The notes under the pieces: generated by a model
Seen by the model: only the letters and a program-made list of their open reading frames with translations
What the model was told of the DNA's origin: nothing
Databases searched by the model: none
Source of the DNA: Dyadobacter linearis
GTDB taxonomy: Bacteria; Bacteroidota; Bacteroidia; Cytophagales; Spirosomataceae
Length of the DNA: 64,000 bases
Assembly: GCF_907165045.1 (NCBI RefSeq)
Contig: NZ_CAJRAU010000001.1
Span: 372,001 to 436,000 of the forward strand
Reading direction: 5' to 3'
In this document: positions 43,826 to 53,198 of the stretch, piece by piece
Layout of the letters: every line of letters starts with the position of its first letter
Numbering within the stretch: position 1 is the first letter of the stretch
Program-made: the position numbers and the translations under genes

Positions 43826-45538
43826 ATGTATATTCTCGGAATTAATGCAGCGTTCCACGACATCGCTGCTGCACTTGTGAAAGACGGCAAGATCATCGCT
43901 GCTGCCGAAGAGGAACGGTTTACACATATCAAGCACGGCAAACGCCCGGTTCCCTTTTCTACCTGGGAACTGCCATTTCACGCGATTGATTACTGCCTCA
44001 AAACTGCGGGTATCACGATGAAAGAAGTGGATCGGATCGCCTATTCCTTCGATCCCGAGGGTGTAAATGAATCCTCTGTTTACGAAGATGATCTCTTGTC
44101 CGATACCGAAGTGCTAGCTGCGGCAGACGTGTACAACGGCTGGGATACCCTATTTTTAAACTACATCCGAAAAGCGCCCGAGCAACTTCGCGACGGTTAT
44201 CCGCACCATTTGCAAAAGCGGCTGAGTAATGCCGGTAACCTGAACGAAAAGTGGGCATTTGTGAATCACCACGTCGCGCATGCAGCGAGTGCGTTTTTTC
44301 CGTCCCCGTTTGAGCAGGCGGCAGTACTGACGCTCGATGGCCGGGGTGAAAAAGCGACTACCGGTTATTTTATCGGCCAGGGTAATTCACTGGTGCAACT
44401 GTCATCGGTCGATATGCCGCATTCGCTGGGGATGCTTTATGAAAAGATCACAACTTACCTCGGCTTCCTGCATTCCTCTGACGAATACAAGGTTATGGCG
44501 CTGGCTTCCTATGGAAAACCGGTGTACCTCGACGACTTCCGGTCTGTTATACACGTAGGTAACGATGGGCAATATACGATAGATGAATTTGAGCCCGAAG
44601 CGTGGTGGGGCCGCGGCCGTAAAAAGGACGATCCTTTTGACCAGCTGCACCACGATATTGCGCATTCCCTCCAAAAGGCTTTGGAAGAAACGGTACTAAA
44701 ACTGGTTAACTGGCTGCACAAGCAAACCAATATGGACAATCTTTGCATGGCGGGCGGCGTAGCGTTGAACTGTGTGATGAATGCGGTGATCCGGGATTAT
44801 GGCCCATTCAAAAATGTGTGGGTACAGCCTGCCGCCGGTGATGCCGGTACCGCGCTGGGAGCAGCCCAGTGGCTGGATGTTTCACTAAACGGAAGCAAAG
44901 AAAGCCGGTATACCGCTGAAATGAACCACGTGTACTGGGGCCCCGACTATTCAGATGATGATATTGAAAAATTCATGATCTGGGCTAAAATGCCTTACAA
45001 ACGACTGACCGACGTCGCCAAAGAAACGGCGGCAATTCTGGCTCAGGATAAAATTATCGCCTGGTACCAGGGCCGGATGGAATTTGGCCCGCGCTCGCTG
45101 GGCAGCCGGTCGATCCTTGCTTCGCCAATCCACCCCGATATGCAGGCGCGGCTGAACGATATCAAAGACCGCGAGGATTTCAGGCCAGTGGCGCCCGTGA
45201 TTTTAGAGGAAGATGCCGACGAATGGTTTGAAGATGCGCGCGTTTCTCCGTTTATGCTTTTTGTATTTCCGGTAAAAGACGACAAAGCAAACCAGATCCC
45301 TGCGGTGCGGCATACCGACGGTACAGCGCGTGTACAGACGATCAACCAGGAGCAACATCCTCTTTATTACGATCTGATCAAAGAATTCAAGGCGCTTACC
45401 GGCGTACCTGTTCTGGTAAATACCTCATTCAACACACGCGGAGAGCCGATCGTCTGCACGCCGCGCGATGCGATCGAGTGTTTCTGGACTTCACCTTTCG
45501 ATGCATTGATCATTAATTCATTTATTCTGGAAAAATGA
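43826..45538 (+). CDS. NodU/CmcH-family carbamoyltransferase
   Basis: 570 residues from ATG 43826 (MYILGINAAFHDIAAALVKDG), which is the standard family start; a longer frame from 43751 is rejected. N-terminal Kae1-like domain with the metal-binding HHVAHAASAFFPSPF and LTLDGRGEKATTGY, then MAGGVALNCVMNAV and the C-terminal YrdC-like part with WYQGRMEFGPRSLGSRSILASP and VNTSFNTRGEPIVC. It moves a carbamoyl group from carbamoyl phosphate, through carbamoyl-AMP, to a hydroxyl on a sugar, nodulation factor or antibiotic. First gene of an operon with GT2 and GT9 (4-bp overlaps), so a sugar of a glycan or glycoside is the likely acceptor. Confidence 0.93.
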   Translation: MYILGINAAFHDIAAALVKDGKIIAAAEEERFTHIKHGKRPVPFSTWELPFHAIDYCLKTAGITMKEVDRIAYSFDPEGVNESSVYEDDLLSDTEVLAAADVYNGWDTLFLNYIRKAPEQLRDGYPHHLQKRLSNAGNLNEKWAFVNHHVAHAASAFFPSPFEQAAVLTLDGRGEKATTGYFIGQGNSLVQLSSVDMPHSLGMLYEKITTYLGFLHSSDEYKVMALASYGKPVYLDDFRSVIHVGNDGQYTIDEFEPEAWWGRGRKKDDPFDQLHHDIAHSLQKALEETVLKLVNWLHKQTNMDNLCMAGGVALNCVMNAVIRDYGPFKNVWVQPAAGDAGTALGAAQWLDVSLNGSKESRYTAEMNHVYWGPDYSDDDIEKFMIWAKMPYKRLTDVAKETAAILAQDKIIAWYQGRMEFGPRSLGSRSILASPIHPDMQARLNDIKDREDFRPVAPVILEEDADEWFEDARVSPFMLFVFPVKDDKANQIPAVRHTDGTARVQTINQEQHPLYYDLIKEFKALTGVPVLVNTSFNTRGEPIVCTPRDAIECFWTSPFDALIINSFILEK

Positions 45539-46518
45539 TGGCTCCGAATGTGAGTGTGGTGATTCCAACGTTTCGTCGCCCGGCGCTGCTGGAAAATTGC
45601 CTGAAAGCAATTGCGGCCCAGCATTGCCCGGACTTTTCGTTCGATGTCACCGTAGTTTCAGACGGACCGGATCCTGCGACTGAGTCACTTGTGAACCGCA
45701 TCAAAAGCGAATACCCTTACTTTCCGGTTTATTTTCATGCACTTGAAGAAAAGCGCGGCCCGGCGGCGGCGCGAAATTATGGATGGAAACACAGTACCGG
45801 CGAGCTGGTCGCATTTACGGACGACGATTGCATTCCCTTACCTGGCTGGCTGGCCGGACTTTGGCATAGCTACATGAACAGCAAAACCGAAGTGATCGCA
45901 TTTACCGGCAAAGTGGAAGTTCCAGTTCCCGAAAAGCCCACAGACTACGAGAAAAACGTTTCGCATTTGTCTACCGCAGAGTTCATCACAGCGAACTGTG
46001 CTTGTACGCGTGCTGCACTGGAACGGGTCAAAGGGTTTGACGAGGACTTCCCGGTAGCTTGGCGCGAAGATTCTGATCTGCAATTCAGGTTGCTGGAAAA
46101 TGAGGTTCCTATTATACAGATAAAGGAGGCGATGGTTTGTCACCCGGTGCGTAAAACTTCCTGGGGATCTAGCCTGCGCGATCAGCAAAAGAGTATGTTC
46201 AATGCACTTTTGTTTAAAAAACACCCTGATTTTTACAGAAAACGAATAGCAATCGGGCCAGTCTGGAATTACTATGTGATCATCCTGGCAAGTATTGTGG
46301 CCATTTTTGCAATGATTGTGAAAGCACCGCTGGTCTTATCTCTTGCGCTTCTGAGCTGGCTGTTTGCAGTGGTTAGTTTTATGGTTAAAAGACTCAGGGG
46401 AACCGATCCTTCATTGCGGCACCGGTTGGAAATGGTTGTTACCTCGGTACTAATACCGTATTTGTCGGTGTACTGGACACTGCGCGGCGCATTGCGTTAT
46501 AAAGTTTTCTTCCTATGA
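45535..46518 (+). CDS. Glycosyltransferase family 2 with C-terminal membrane helices
   Basis: 327 residues. GT-A fold: VSVVIPTFRRPALLENCLKAI, a DGPDP donor loop, KRGPAAARNYGWKHSTGELVAFTDDDCIPLPGW with the D-x-D metal site, then GFDEDFPVAWREDSDLQFRL. Two hydrophobic helices near 245-290 (VWNYYVIILASIVAIFAMIV) tie it to the inner membrane. Start overlaps the carbamoyltransferase stop by 4 bp; ATG at 45538 is an alternative. Confidence 0.92.
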   Translation: MMAPNVSVVIPTFRRPALLENCLKAIAAQHCPDFSFDVTVVSDGPDPATESLVNRIKSEYPYFPVYFHALEEKRGPAAARNYGWKHSTGELVAFTDDDCIPLPGWLAGLWHSYMNSKTEVIAFTGKVEVPVPEKPTDYEKNVSHLSTAEFITANCACTRAALERVKGFDEDFPVAWREDSDLQFRLLENEVPIIQIKEAMVCHPVRKTSWGSSLRDQQKSMFNALLFKKHPDFYRKRIAIGPVWNYYVIILASIVAIFAMIVKAPLVLSLALLSWLFAVVSFMVKRLRGTDPSLRHRLEMVVTSVLIPYLSVYWTLRGALRYKVFFL

Positions 46519-47510
46519 AATTTTCAGTGGCCACCACGAGAAAAATTGCCGTCTTTCGGGCATTACAACTTGGAGATATGTTTTGCTCGGTTCCTGCGCT
46601 CCGTGCTTTGCGCCATAGCTATCCAAATGCCGAAATTACCTTATTGGGTTTGCCCTGGGCAAGCTCCTTTTGCGCGAGATTTTCAAATTATATAGACCGG
46701 TTTATTCATTTTCCAGGCTATGAAGGGCTTCCGGAACAGGTTGTGGACGAACATTCGTGGAACGCATTTAAAACGCAAATGCAGGTGGAAGCTTTTGATT
46801 TGATCCTACAAATGCAGGGGAATGGAAATATCGTGAATGATATGCTCGAAAATCTTGGAGCCGGACCCGTAGCAGGGTTTCACAGCAAAGGTAACTATCG
46901 GAACAGTGATCACTTTCTCGAATATCCGACCGGAATTTCAGAGATAGAGCGCCACTTGAAAATGCTGGAAAACCTGGGTATTCCGTCACAAGGTACTGAG
47001 CTGGAATTTCCGGTTAGTGAATCCGAAGCGAAGCATTTACACGAATCGGTGTCTTTCTTGCAGGGGGAGCGATTTGTTTGTATTCACCCGGGAAGTCGTG
47101 GCTCCTGGCGACAGTGGCCGCCCTTGCACTTTGCGTGTGCAGCTGATATTTGTGCGGGAAAAGGTTATAAGGTTGTGGTAACAGGTACAAAAGAGGAAGC
47201 TGCGATCACCTCAGAAGTATTGGAACTAATGGAATACCCCGCGTTAGACCTCACTGGAAAAACAGGATTAGGTGAAATTGCGCAACTTTTGAAAGAATCA
47301 AAATTGCTCATCAGCAACTGTACCGGCGTTTCTCATATTGCGGCTGCTACCCGCACGCCCAGCATTGTGATCAGTATGGATGGAGAGCCCGAGCGCTGGG
47401 GGCCTTTAAATACAACTTTACACAAAACCGTTGACTGGCTGCGCGAACCCGACATGGACTATGTGCTGGCCTCGCTAAATTCACTTCTACCCGATTTGAC
47501 GAATAAATAA
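46515..47510 (+). CDS. Glycosyltransferase family 9 (heptosyltransferase-like)
   Basis: 331 residues. N-terminal KIAVFRALQLGDMFCSVPALRALRHSYPNAEITLLG, the GT9 opening; C-terminal donor site FVCIHPGSRGSWRQWPPLHFA and LLISNCTGVSHIAAATRTPSIVI. Related to LPS ADP-heptose transferases WaaC/WaaF but the donor need not be heptose. Overlaps the GT2 by 4 bp and ends the carbamoyltransferase-GT2-GT9 operon. Confidence 0.92.
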   Translation: MKFSVATTRKIAVFRALQLGDMFCSVPALRALRHSYPNAEITLLGLPWASSFCARFSNYIDRFIHFPGYEGLPEQVVDEHSWNAFKTQMQVEAFDLILQMQGNGNIVNDMLENLGAGPVAGFHSKGNYRNSDHFLEYPTGISEIERHLKMLENLGIPSQGTELEFPVSESEAKHLHESVSFLQGERFVCIHPGSRGSWRQWPPLHFACAADICAGKGYKVVVTGTKEEAAITSEVLELMEYPALDLTGKTGLGEIAQLLKESKLLISNCTGVSHIAAATRTPSIVISMDGEPERWGPLNTTLHKTVDWLREPDMDYVLASLNSLLPDLTNK

Positions 47511-47515
47511 GCGAT

Positions 47516-47764
47516 TTACGTCTTGCCTTTTGCATCCCAATGGTCTTTCATGAGTTTCCCTTCCCTGTCCCGCACAAGGACCCTCACAAATCTTTCGCCC
47601 CTGATATTTCCGTCAACACCTCTTTCACCGATAAATAACAGAATAGGGTTGCCTTCGGAATCGGTTTTAAAACTGATATCATAGCGTTCAAACTTTCGGT
47701 CCAGCATCTGTTCCGGTTCGTATTTTTTGCTTAAAAGTTTTAAAAGCTTCTCCCCGATTTTCAT
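47516..47764 (-). CDS. Small hypothetical protein
   Basis: 82 residues from the ATG ending at 47764 (MKIGEKLLKLLSKKYEP), preferred over an upstream in-frame start. Charged, with beta-strand pattern FERYDISFKTDSEGNPILLFIGERG and VRVLVRDREGK. No signal peptide; cytoplasmic. Not recognised. Convergent with the GT9 gene, 5 bp apart. Confidence 0.65.
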   Translation of the reverse strand: MKIGEKLLKLLSKKYEPEQMLDRKFERYDISFKTDSEGNPILLFIGERGVDGNIRGERFVRVLVRDREGKLMKDHWDAKGKT

Positions 47765-47804
47765 AGCTGCAAATAGATTGGTTATCAATTCACATAAATA
47801 AAAA

Positions 47805-47854
47805 AGCATATTCAGCCTGATACTTCACACGGAAGTTTCACGGCTGAATATGCT
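47805..47854 (-). terminator. Long terminator hairpin after the small lipoprotein gene
   Basis: AGCATATTCAGCC and GGCTGAATATGCT form a perfect 13-bp outer stem, with a smaller ACTTC/GAAGT stem inside. On the minus strand the stem is followed by a T run, so it ends the lipoprotein transcript from 47869-48048. Confidence 0.82.
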
Positions 47855-47868
47855 CCTGGTACTGGTTC

Positions 47869-48048
47869 TTATAAAGGTCTGCTGGTTGTGTCGGTTGCCA
47901 TTGTATCGACTCCCATACCCGACTCTGTGTTATCCATGTCGGTAGAATCCATACCTGCTCCTTCTTCATTTGTCTTGCTGGTACAGGCTGCAAGGCTTAA
48001 AAGCATACTCAGACTAACCATTGATACTACTTTTACTAACGTTTTCAT
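47869..48048 (-). CDS. Small lipoprotein (59 aa)
   Basis: A short gene whose start is ATG ending at 48048 and stop TAA at 47869-47871. The protein has a lipoprotein signal peptide (MKTLVKVVSMVSLSMLLSLA then A-C), lipid-anchor Cys at residue 22, and an acidic, Met/Asp/Thr-rich tail (GMDSTDMDNTESGMG). A strong terminator follows 15 bp downstream. Tail composition suggests a disordered surface or periplasmic peptide; no function known. The plus-strand frame over the same bases is its shadow. Confidence 0.78.
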   Translation of the reverse strand: MKTLVKVVSMVSLSMLLSLAACTSKTNEEGAGMDSTDMDNTESGMGVDTMATDTTSRPL

Positions 48049-48100
48049 AATTTGTTGTTTTGGTGAGTTTTAGGGCTATAACAAAATCGTTCCACCGGGA

Positions 48101-50272
48101 TCAGTCCTCTCTGCATTTTAGTACCAGTACAGAACGGTCCTGTACGGTAATGCTACTTCCCTGCGCAAAGGATTCTCCATCTTCACCGATGAATCCATCG
48201 CTCGTATCGATCACTTTGTGCCAAGGCTTTCCGCACCTGTCGGGAGGCAGCACGTATTCGAGCGCCTCGTCGTGGGCATTGAAAATGATGTAAAAACTGT
48301 CGTCTGTCAGCCTCCTGCCGTCATAGTTCACACACCTGATACCCTTCCCGTTCAGATAAACGCCCAGTGATTTGGCATTGTCCTCTTCCCAACTTTCCTC
48401 TGGCATCAGTTCGCCTTCCGGCAAATACCAGCGGATATCCTCAATGTCGGAACCCGTTACCGGCAGCCCCTGGAACCACCGGCGCCGGCGGAAGGACGGG
48501 TGTTCTTTACAAAACCAGATAATACCTTTTGTGAATTCCAGCAGCTCTGTATCCACATTTTCCCAATTGAGCCAGGAAATCTCATTATCCTGACAATAGG
48601 CATTGTTATTACCACCCTGTGTCCGGCCAAATTCATCGCCGGCCACAAGCATCGGCACACCCTGAGACAGGAAAAGTGTGGTCAGCATATTCCGCTTCTG
48701 CTTGTCCCGCAATGCGTTGATACCGGGATCGTCGGTCGGTCCTTCCACACCGCAATTCCAGGAGTTATTGTCATTGGCACCGTCGTTATTATCCTCCCCG
48801 TTCGCCTCGTTGTGCTTTTCGTTGTAGCTAACAAGATCTTGCAGGGTGAAACCGTCGTGAGCGGTGATTAAATTGATACTTGCCATCGGGCTTCGGTAGC
48901 CGCCCTGGTACAGGTCGGGGCTGCCTGTAAATCGCTGCGCAAACTCACGAAGCTTACTTTCGCCACCGCGCCAGTAGTCCCTCACACAATCGCGGTACAT
49001 CCCATTCCACTCCGCCCAGCCGGCCGGAAACTTGCCCACCATATATCCATCTTCATGAATATCCCAGGGTTCGGCGATGAGCTTTACCTGAGAGATCACC
49101 GGATCCTGGTGAATGATATTGAAAAATGAGCTCAGCGTGTCTGTATCGTGGAGTGTTCGTGCAAGTGAGGAGGCCAGGTCGAACCTGAAACCGTCCACAT
49201 GCATTTCGGTGATCCAGTACCGCAGGCTGTCCATGATCAGTGCGAGCACATTTGGAAACCTGGTATTCAGGGTATTGCCCGTACCTGTGTAGTCCATATA
49301 TTACCGGGGATCTTCCTGGCTGAGCCGGTAGTACGACGCATTATCAATCCCCCGGAAGGAGAGCGTCGGGCCCATTTGGTTACCCTCGGCCGTATGATTG
49401 TACACCACATCCAGAATCACCTCGATACCGGCCTTGTGCAACGCTTTAACCATATTCTTAAAGTCCGTCACCTGTCCGCCTAAAGTCCCGCCGCTGCTGT
49501 ACCTGACATCCGGCGCGAAAAATGCCAGCGTATTGTAACCCCAATAATTGGTCAGTCCCTTTTCCTGCAAATGCCTGTCGGCAGCATAGTGATGTATCGG
49601 CAGCAATTCCAATGCAGTGATACCCAATTCTTTCAGGTATTGAATGCTGGCCGGATGTGCGATCCCTGCGAATGTGCCCTGCAACTCTTCGGGAATATGT
49701 GGATTCAGCCTGGAAAATCCTTTTACATGCGCTTCATAAAGGATCGTGTCGTGGTAAGGGATGCGGGGCAACTCATCGTCTTCCCAATCGAAATTCGGAT
49801 CTGTCACAACCGATTTCGGGATAAAAGCCGCACTGTCGGTCTCGCTGAAAGACAGGTCCTGCTGCTCGTTCCCGATCTCGTAACTAAACAGCGAATCGTC
49901 CCATTTGATCGTTGAAGACAATGCTTTTGCGTAGGGATCGATCAGCAGTTTATTGGGGTTAAACCTGTGCCCGTTTTCGGGTTCATAAGGTCCGTGCATG
50001 CGGTATCCATATAACTGTCCCGGTTCGAGTCCGGGCACATACACATGCCAGATGTGGTGTGTAACCTCCTCAATCTCGATTTTCACGTTTTCCGCCTCGG
50101 CTTCCGGTCCTTCAAAAAGGCAGAGTTCCACCTTGGTGGCATTCTCAGAGAACACCGCAAAATTAACCCCCTCCCCGTCCCAGGTAGCGCCCAGCGGGTA
50201 CGACGATCCGGGACGTAAATCCAGATTCATGGAATCCGGCGACTCGAGCACTTCATTTCTAATAATATGCAT
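48101..50272 (-). pseudogene. glgX: Glycogen debranching enzyme GlgX, split by in-frame TAA
   Basis: The whole protein would be about 722 residues, normal for GlgX/TreX. Part 1 (50272-49301, 323 aa) has a CBM48-like domain (SYPLGATWDGEGVNFAVFSENATKVELCLF) and the start of the GH13 barrel (EVILDVVYNHTAEG). It reaches GIDNASYYRLSQEDPR and then hits TAA (plus-strand bases 49301-49303) where the family has Tyr. The next codons, TAT ATG GAC, continue in the same frame into part 2 (49297-48101, 398 aa): MDYTGTGNTLN, the nucleophile Asp in MHVDGFRFDLAS, LIAEPWD, NLITAHDGFTL, and a C-terminal beta domain. The ATG sits 3 nt after the stop, so re-initiation could still make the second half. The enzyme would cleave alpha-1,6 branches of glycogen. 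Confidence 0.9.
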
Positions 50273-50482
50273 CCTTTTAAATTACGTTGGTGAGAATAAA
50301 GCTAAATGCCGGTTGTCACAAGGACTATACGCCACTATAACACTGGCAGCCGCGGCCTATCAAAAACTCTGCCAGGCAACAAAAACCGCCTTTTCCCCAA
50401 TCTGGCCAGCTATTACCGCTCAAAACGCAGGTATAATATTTGAATACGAGTGCACGAATTATCAGCATCAACAAACATCAGC

Positions 50483-52066
50483 ATGGAAAACAACAGCAGT
50501 TTATTTGACGGTAATGGTATAAGTAATAAGCCGTTTCATCGGGATGGTTTTCAAGAAAGTTTATGGCAGAAAAGTGCGGACACGCCGGGTGAATATGGGG
50601 AATTTGACCCTTCTACCCTCTACGATACGCTGATCGTAGGTGCAGGCATTACGGGACTTACCACGGCGCTGCTATTACAGGAAGGCGGAAAGAAATGTGT
50701 GATCGTAGATGCACATAGTCCCGGCTTCGGAACAACAGGCGGCACAAGCGCGCACATCAACACATTTGCCGATACCACTTATGATGAGGTGGAAAAAGAT
50801 TTCGGAAAAGAAGCCGCCGTACAGTTTGCAGAATCGATTGCCCGCTCGGTAGCTATGATCGATCGTTTGGTACAGAAATACAATATAGAATGTGATTTTG
50901 AGTGGAAAAACGGTTACGTCTATTCTGAAACCGACCAGGAAACAGAAGAACTGAACACACTTTTTGAAAGTGCATTAAGTGCAGGCGTAAGCGCGAAGAT
51001 CGCAGAACACGCGCCGGCTCCGGTTCCTTATAAAAAAGCTGTTGTATTCGACAGACAGGCACAATTTCACCCGTTAAAGTATATCAGTGCCCTGCAAAAG
51101 CATTTTGTAGAAAAAGGAGGCGTGGTTATAAATAATACGCTTATTGAAGGAGTGGATTCAGAGGACGGTCACCACGTGGCTAAGTCGGCAGATAAACAGA
51201 TCAAAGCAAAAACGGTGGTGTATGCAACCCACATTCCACCGGGCGGCGTAAATGTCCTGCATTTCAGGAATGCACCCTACCGAAGCTACGTGATCGCCGC
51301 AACCCTGGCCGACGGAGCCTATCCTGACGCACTCATCTATGATATGCAGGAGCCTTACCACTATTTCCGTACGCATACTACCGACGGTCAGCAATATCTC
51401 GTAGTCGGCGGGCACGATCACAAAACGGCGCACGGAGATCCTGAACAGTCATTTGCCGATTTAATCGAATATACAAAACAGTGTTACCAGGTGGAAGAAG
51501 TGGTCGCGCGATGGTCGGCGCAATACTACGTTCCCTCCGACGGACTTCCTTACATTGGTCAGCTGCCTGGCGCTTCTTCGGGTATTTATACGGCCACCGG
51601 GTTCAACGGAAACGGCATGATCCTCGGAACGGTTTCAGCGATGGTAATCAGCGATTTGATATTGCATGGGCAAAGCGTCGACGAAGACCTTTACAGCCCG
51701 GGCCGCATTAAGCCCATTGCAGGTTTCACTGAATTTGTGAAAGAGAATGCAGACGTAGCGGCGCGGTTTATAGGTGACCGTTTCGGGATAGAGGAAATCA
51801 AATCGATTTCTGAAATACCAGCTGATAGCGGGCAGATCGTCGAATTTGATGATCAGAAGCTGGCTATTTATAAAGATCAAAATGGCAGGGTAAGTGCATT
51901 AAATCCTGTATGCACACATACGCACTGCATAGTGAACTGGAACAATGCCGAAAAAAGTTGGGATTGCCCATGTCACGGGGCGAGATTTGATACAGATGGA
52001 GTTGTGTTGACGGGACCTGCGAGAGAAAATCTGGAAAAAGTGAATATTAATATGCAGAACCAATAG
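50483..52066 (+). CDS. FAD-dependent oxidoreductase (DadA-like) fused to a Rieske [2Fe-2S] domain
   Basis: 527 residues from ATG 50483 (MENNSSLFDG). N-terminal FAD site YDTLIVGAGITGLTTALLLQ (GxGxxG) and the DAO fold with GTTGGTSAHINTFAD and SDGLPYIGQLPG; C-terminal Rieske domain with Cys477-x-His479 and Cys495-x-x-His498. These are spaced as in the CxH...CxxH cluster. The fused arrangement is known in bacterial DadA/Rieske proteins of uncertain substrate. It is followed 34 bp later by two glycosyltransferase genes on the same strand. Cytoplasmic. Confidence 0.92.
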   Translation: MENNSSLFDGNGISNKPFHRDGFQESLWQKSADTPGEYGEFDPSTLYDTLIVGAGITGLTTALLLQEGGKKCVIVDAHSPGFGTTGGTSAHINTFADTTYDEVEKDFGKEAAVQFAESIARSVAMIDRLVQKYNIECDFEWKNGYVYSETDQETEELNTLFESALSAGVSAKIAEHAPAPVPYKKAVVFDRQAQFHPLKYISALQKHFVEKGGVVINNTLIEGVDSEDGHHVAKSADKQIKAKTVVYATHIPPGGVNVLHFRNAPYRSYVIAATLADGAYPDALIYDMQEPYHYFRTHTTDGQQYLVVGGHDHKTAHGDPEQSFADLIEYTKQCYQVEEVVARWSAQYYVPSDGLPYIGQLPGASSGIYTATGFNGNGMILGTVSAMVISDLILHGQSVDEDLYSPGRIKPIAGFTEFVKENADVAARFIGDRFGIEEIKSISEIPADSGQIVEFDDQKLAIYKDQNGRVSALNPVCTHTHCIVNWNNAEKSWDCPCHGARFDTDGVVLTGPARENLEKVNINMQNQ

Positions 52067-52100
52067 AGCATCTTTCTTCATCAACACATAAAACCAATCT

Positions 52101-53198
52101 ATGAGAATCGGAATAATTGCGCATTTGAAATACCCCATTGCCAAACCCTTTATGGGAGGACTTGAAGCCTTTACCTATGATATTTGTCAACGATTATTGT
52201 CCCGTGGCCACGATGTGTTACTGTACGCCAGCGCCTCTTCCGACCCTATTCTGAATGTAAGGCCGATTATGTTTGAAGCGGGATATAAGCCGATCGTCTC
52301 TTCCAAATTCACATCCCGCGAGCTCAGTATGGAGTTTATCTCCACGCATCACGCCTATGTGGAAGTGATGCAGGATATCGATAGCGAGGGGTTGGACGTG
52401 ATCTTCAACAATAGTCTTAATTACGTCCCGATCATGATGGCGGGACTTTTACACACACCTATGGTTACGGTACTGCACACGCCGCCGATTTTCGAGCTAA
52501 AAAGGGCGATTCGCCGCGAACAGGATTATGAGAAGATCAAATACGTGACCGTATCGAATGCGAATGCCAGGAACTGGAAAGATTACGCGCCGAATTGCGA
52601 AGTGATCCCGAATGGTGTCGATCTCGAAAAATGGGATTTCTATCCTGAAAACGCTGGCGACTATATTATGTGGTTCGGTCGCATTCACCCCGATAAAGGG
52701 CTTCATATTGCTATTCAGGCAGCGAAAGCAGCCGGTAAAAAGATGAAAGTGGCAGGCGCTATCAGTGATAAATTTTATTACGAAGAAAAAATACTGCCCC
52801 TGATCGACAATTCGATAGAACTGGTGGGACATTGCAATCACGAAAAACTCAACGAACTAATAGGCAATGCGCAGGTAAGTCTCATCACGCCATGCTGGGA
52901 CGAACCGTTCGGACTTGTTATCGCCGAATCGCTCGCATGCGGAACGCCGGTGGCAGGTATAGGCCGGGGTGCACTTCCTGAGTTGTTATGTGCCAGAACG
53001 GGCAGTCTGTCGCTCGGTGAGGATGTTCAGGAACTTGCGGGATGCATTCATCAAGCAGCTGCATTGAATCGCCAGGATTGCCGCGAAAAAGCGGTCCGTT
53101 ACCTCGACGTTGAGAGTATGACGGATGCCTACGAACGGGTATTAGCAGAAGCCGCAGCACAAGCAGCTCCTATGAAAATACGCTCGAATGCGGCCTAA
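52101..53198 (+). CDS. Glycosyltransferase family 4
   Basis: 365 residues, GT-B fold. Opening MRIGIIAHLKYPIAKPFMGGLEAFTYDICQRL with the glycine-rich acceptor loop, VTVLHTPPIFELKRA, then VPN-type motif IPNGVDLEKW, IMWFGRIHPDKGLHIAIQAAK, and donor motif DEPFGLVIAESLACGTPVAGIGRG. Overlaps the next gene by 11 bp. Probably cytoplasmic, using a nucleotide-sugar; acceptor unknown. Confidence 0.92.
   Translation: MRIGIIAHLKYPIAKPFMGGLEAFTYDICQRLLSRGHDVLLYASASSDPILNVRPIMFEAGYKPIVSSKFTSRELSMEFISTHHAYVEVMQDIDSEGLDVIFNNSLNYVPIMMAGLLHTPMVTVLHTPPIFELKRAIRREQDYEKIKYVTVSNANARNWKDYAPNCEVIPNGVDLEKWDFYPENAGDYIMWFGRIHPDKGLHIAIQAAKAAGKKMKVAGAISDKFYYEEKILPLIDNSIELVGHCNHEKLNELIGNAQVSLITPCWDEPFGLVIAESLACGTPVAGIGRGALPELLCARTGSLSLGEDVQELAGCIHQAAALNRQDCREKAVRYLDVESMTDAYERVLAEAAAQAAPMKIRSNAA

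Noticed and set aside
43611..43880. 89-codon open frame upstream of the carbamoyltransferase
   Set aside because: Not protein-like, overlaps the carbamoyltransferase start in another phase, and no signal or family is visible.
47888..48073. Plus-strand 61-codon open frame
   Set aside because: It is the shadow of the small lipoprotein on the minus strand, which has a signal peptide, lipobox and terminator.
49301..49303. Stop-codon recoding (selenocysteine or pyrrolysine) in glgX or the LytTR regulator
   Set aside because: glgX has TAA, which is not used for either amino acid, and the two genes have different stops; no special downstream structure is seen. Mutation or error is simpler.
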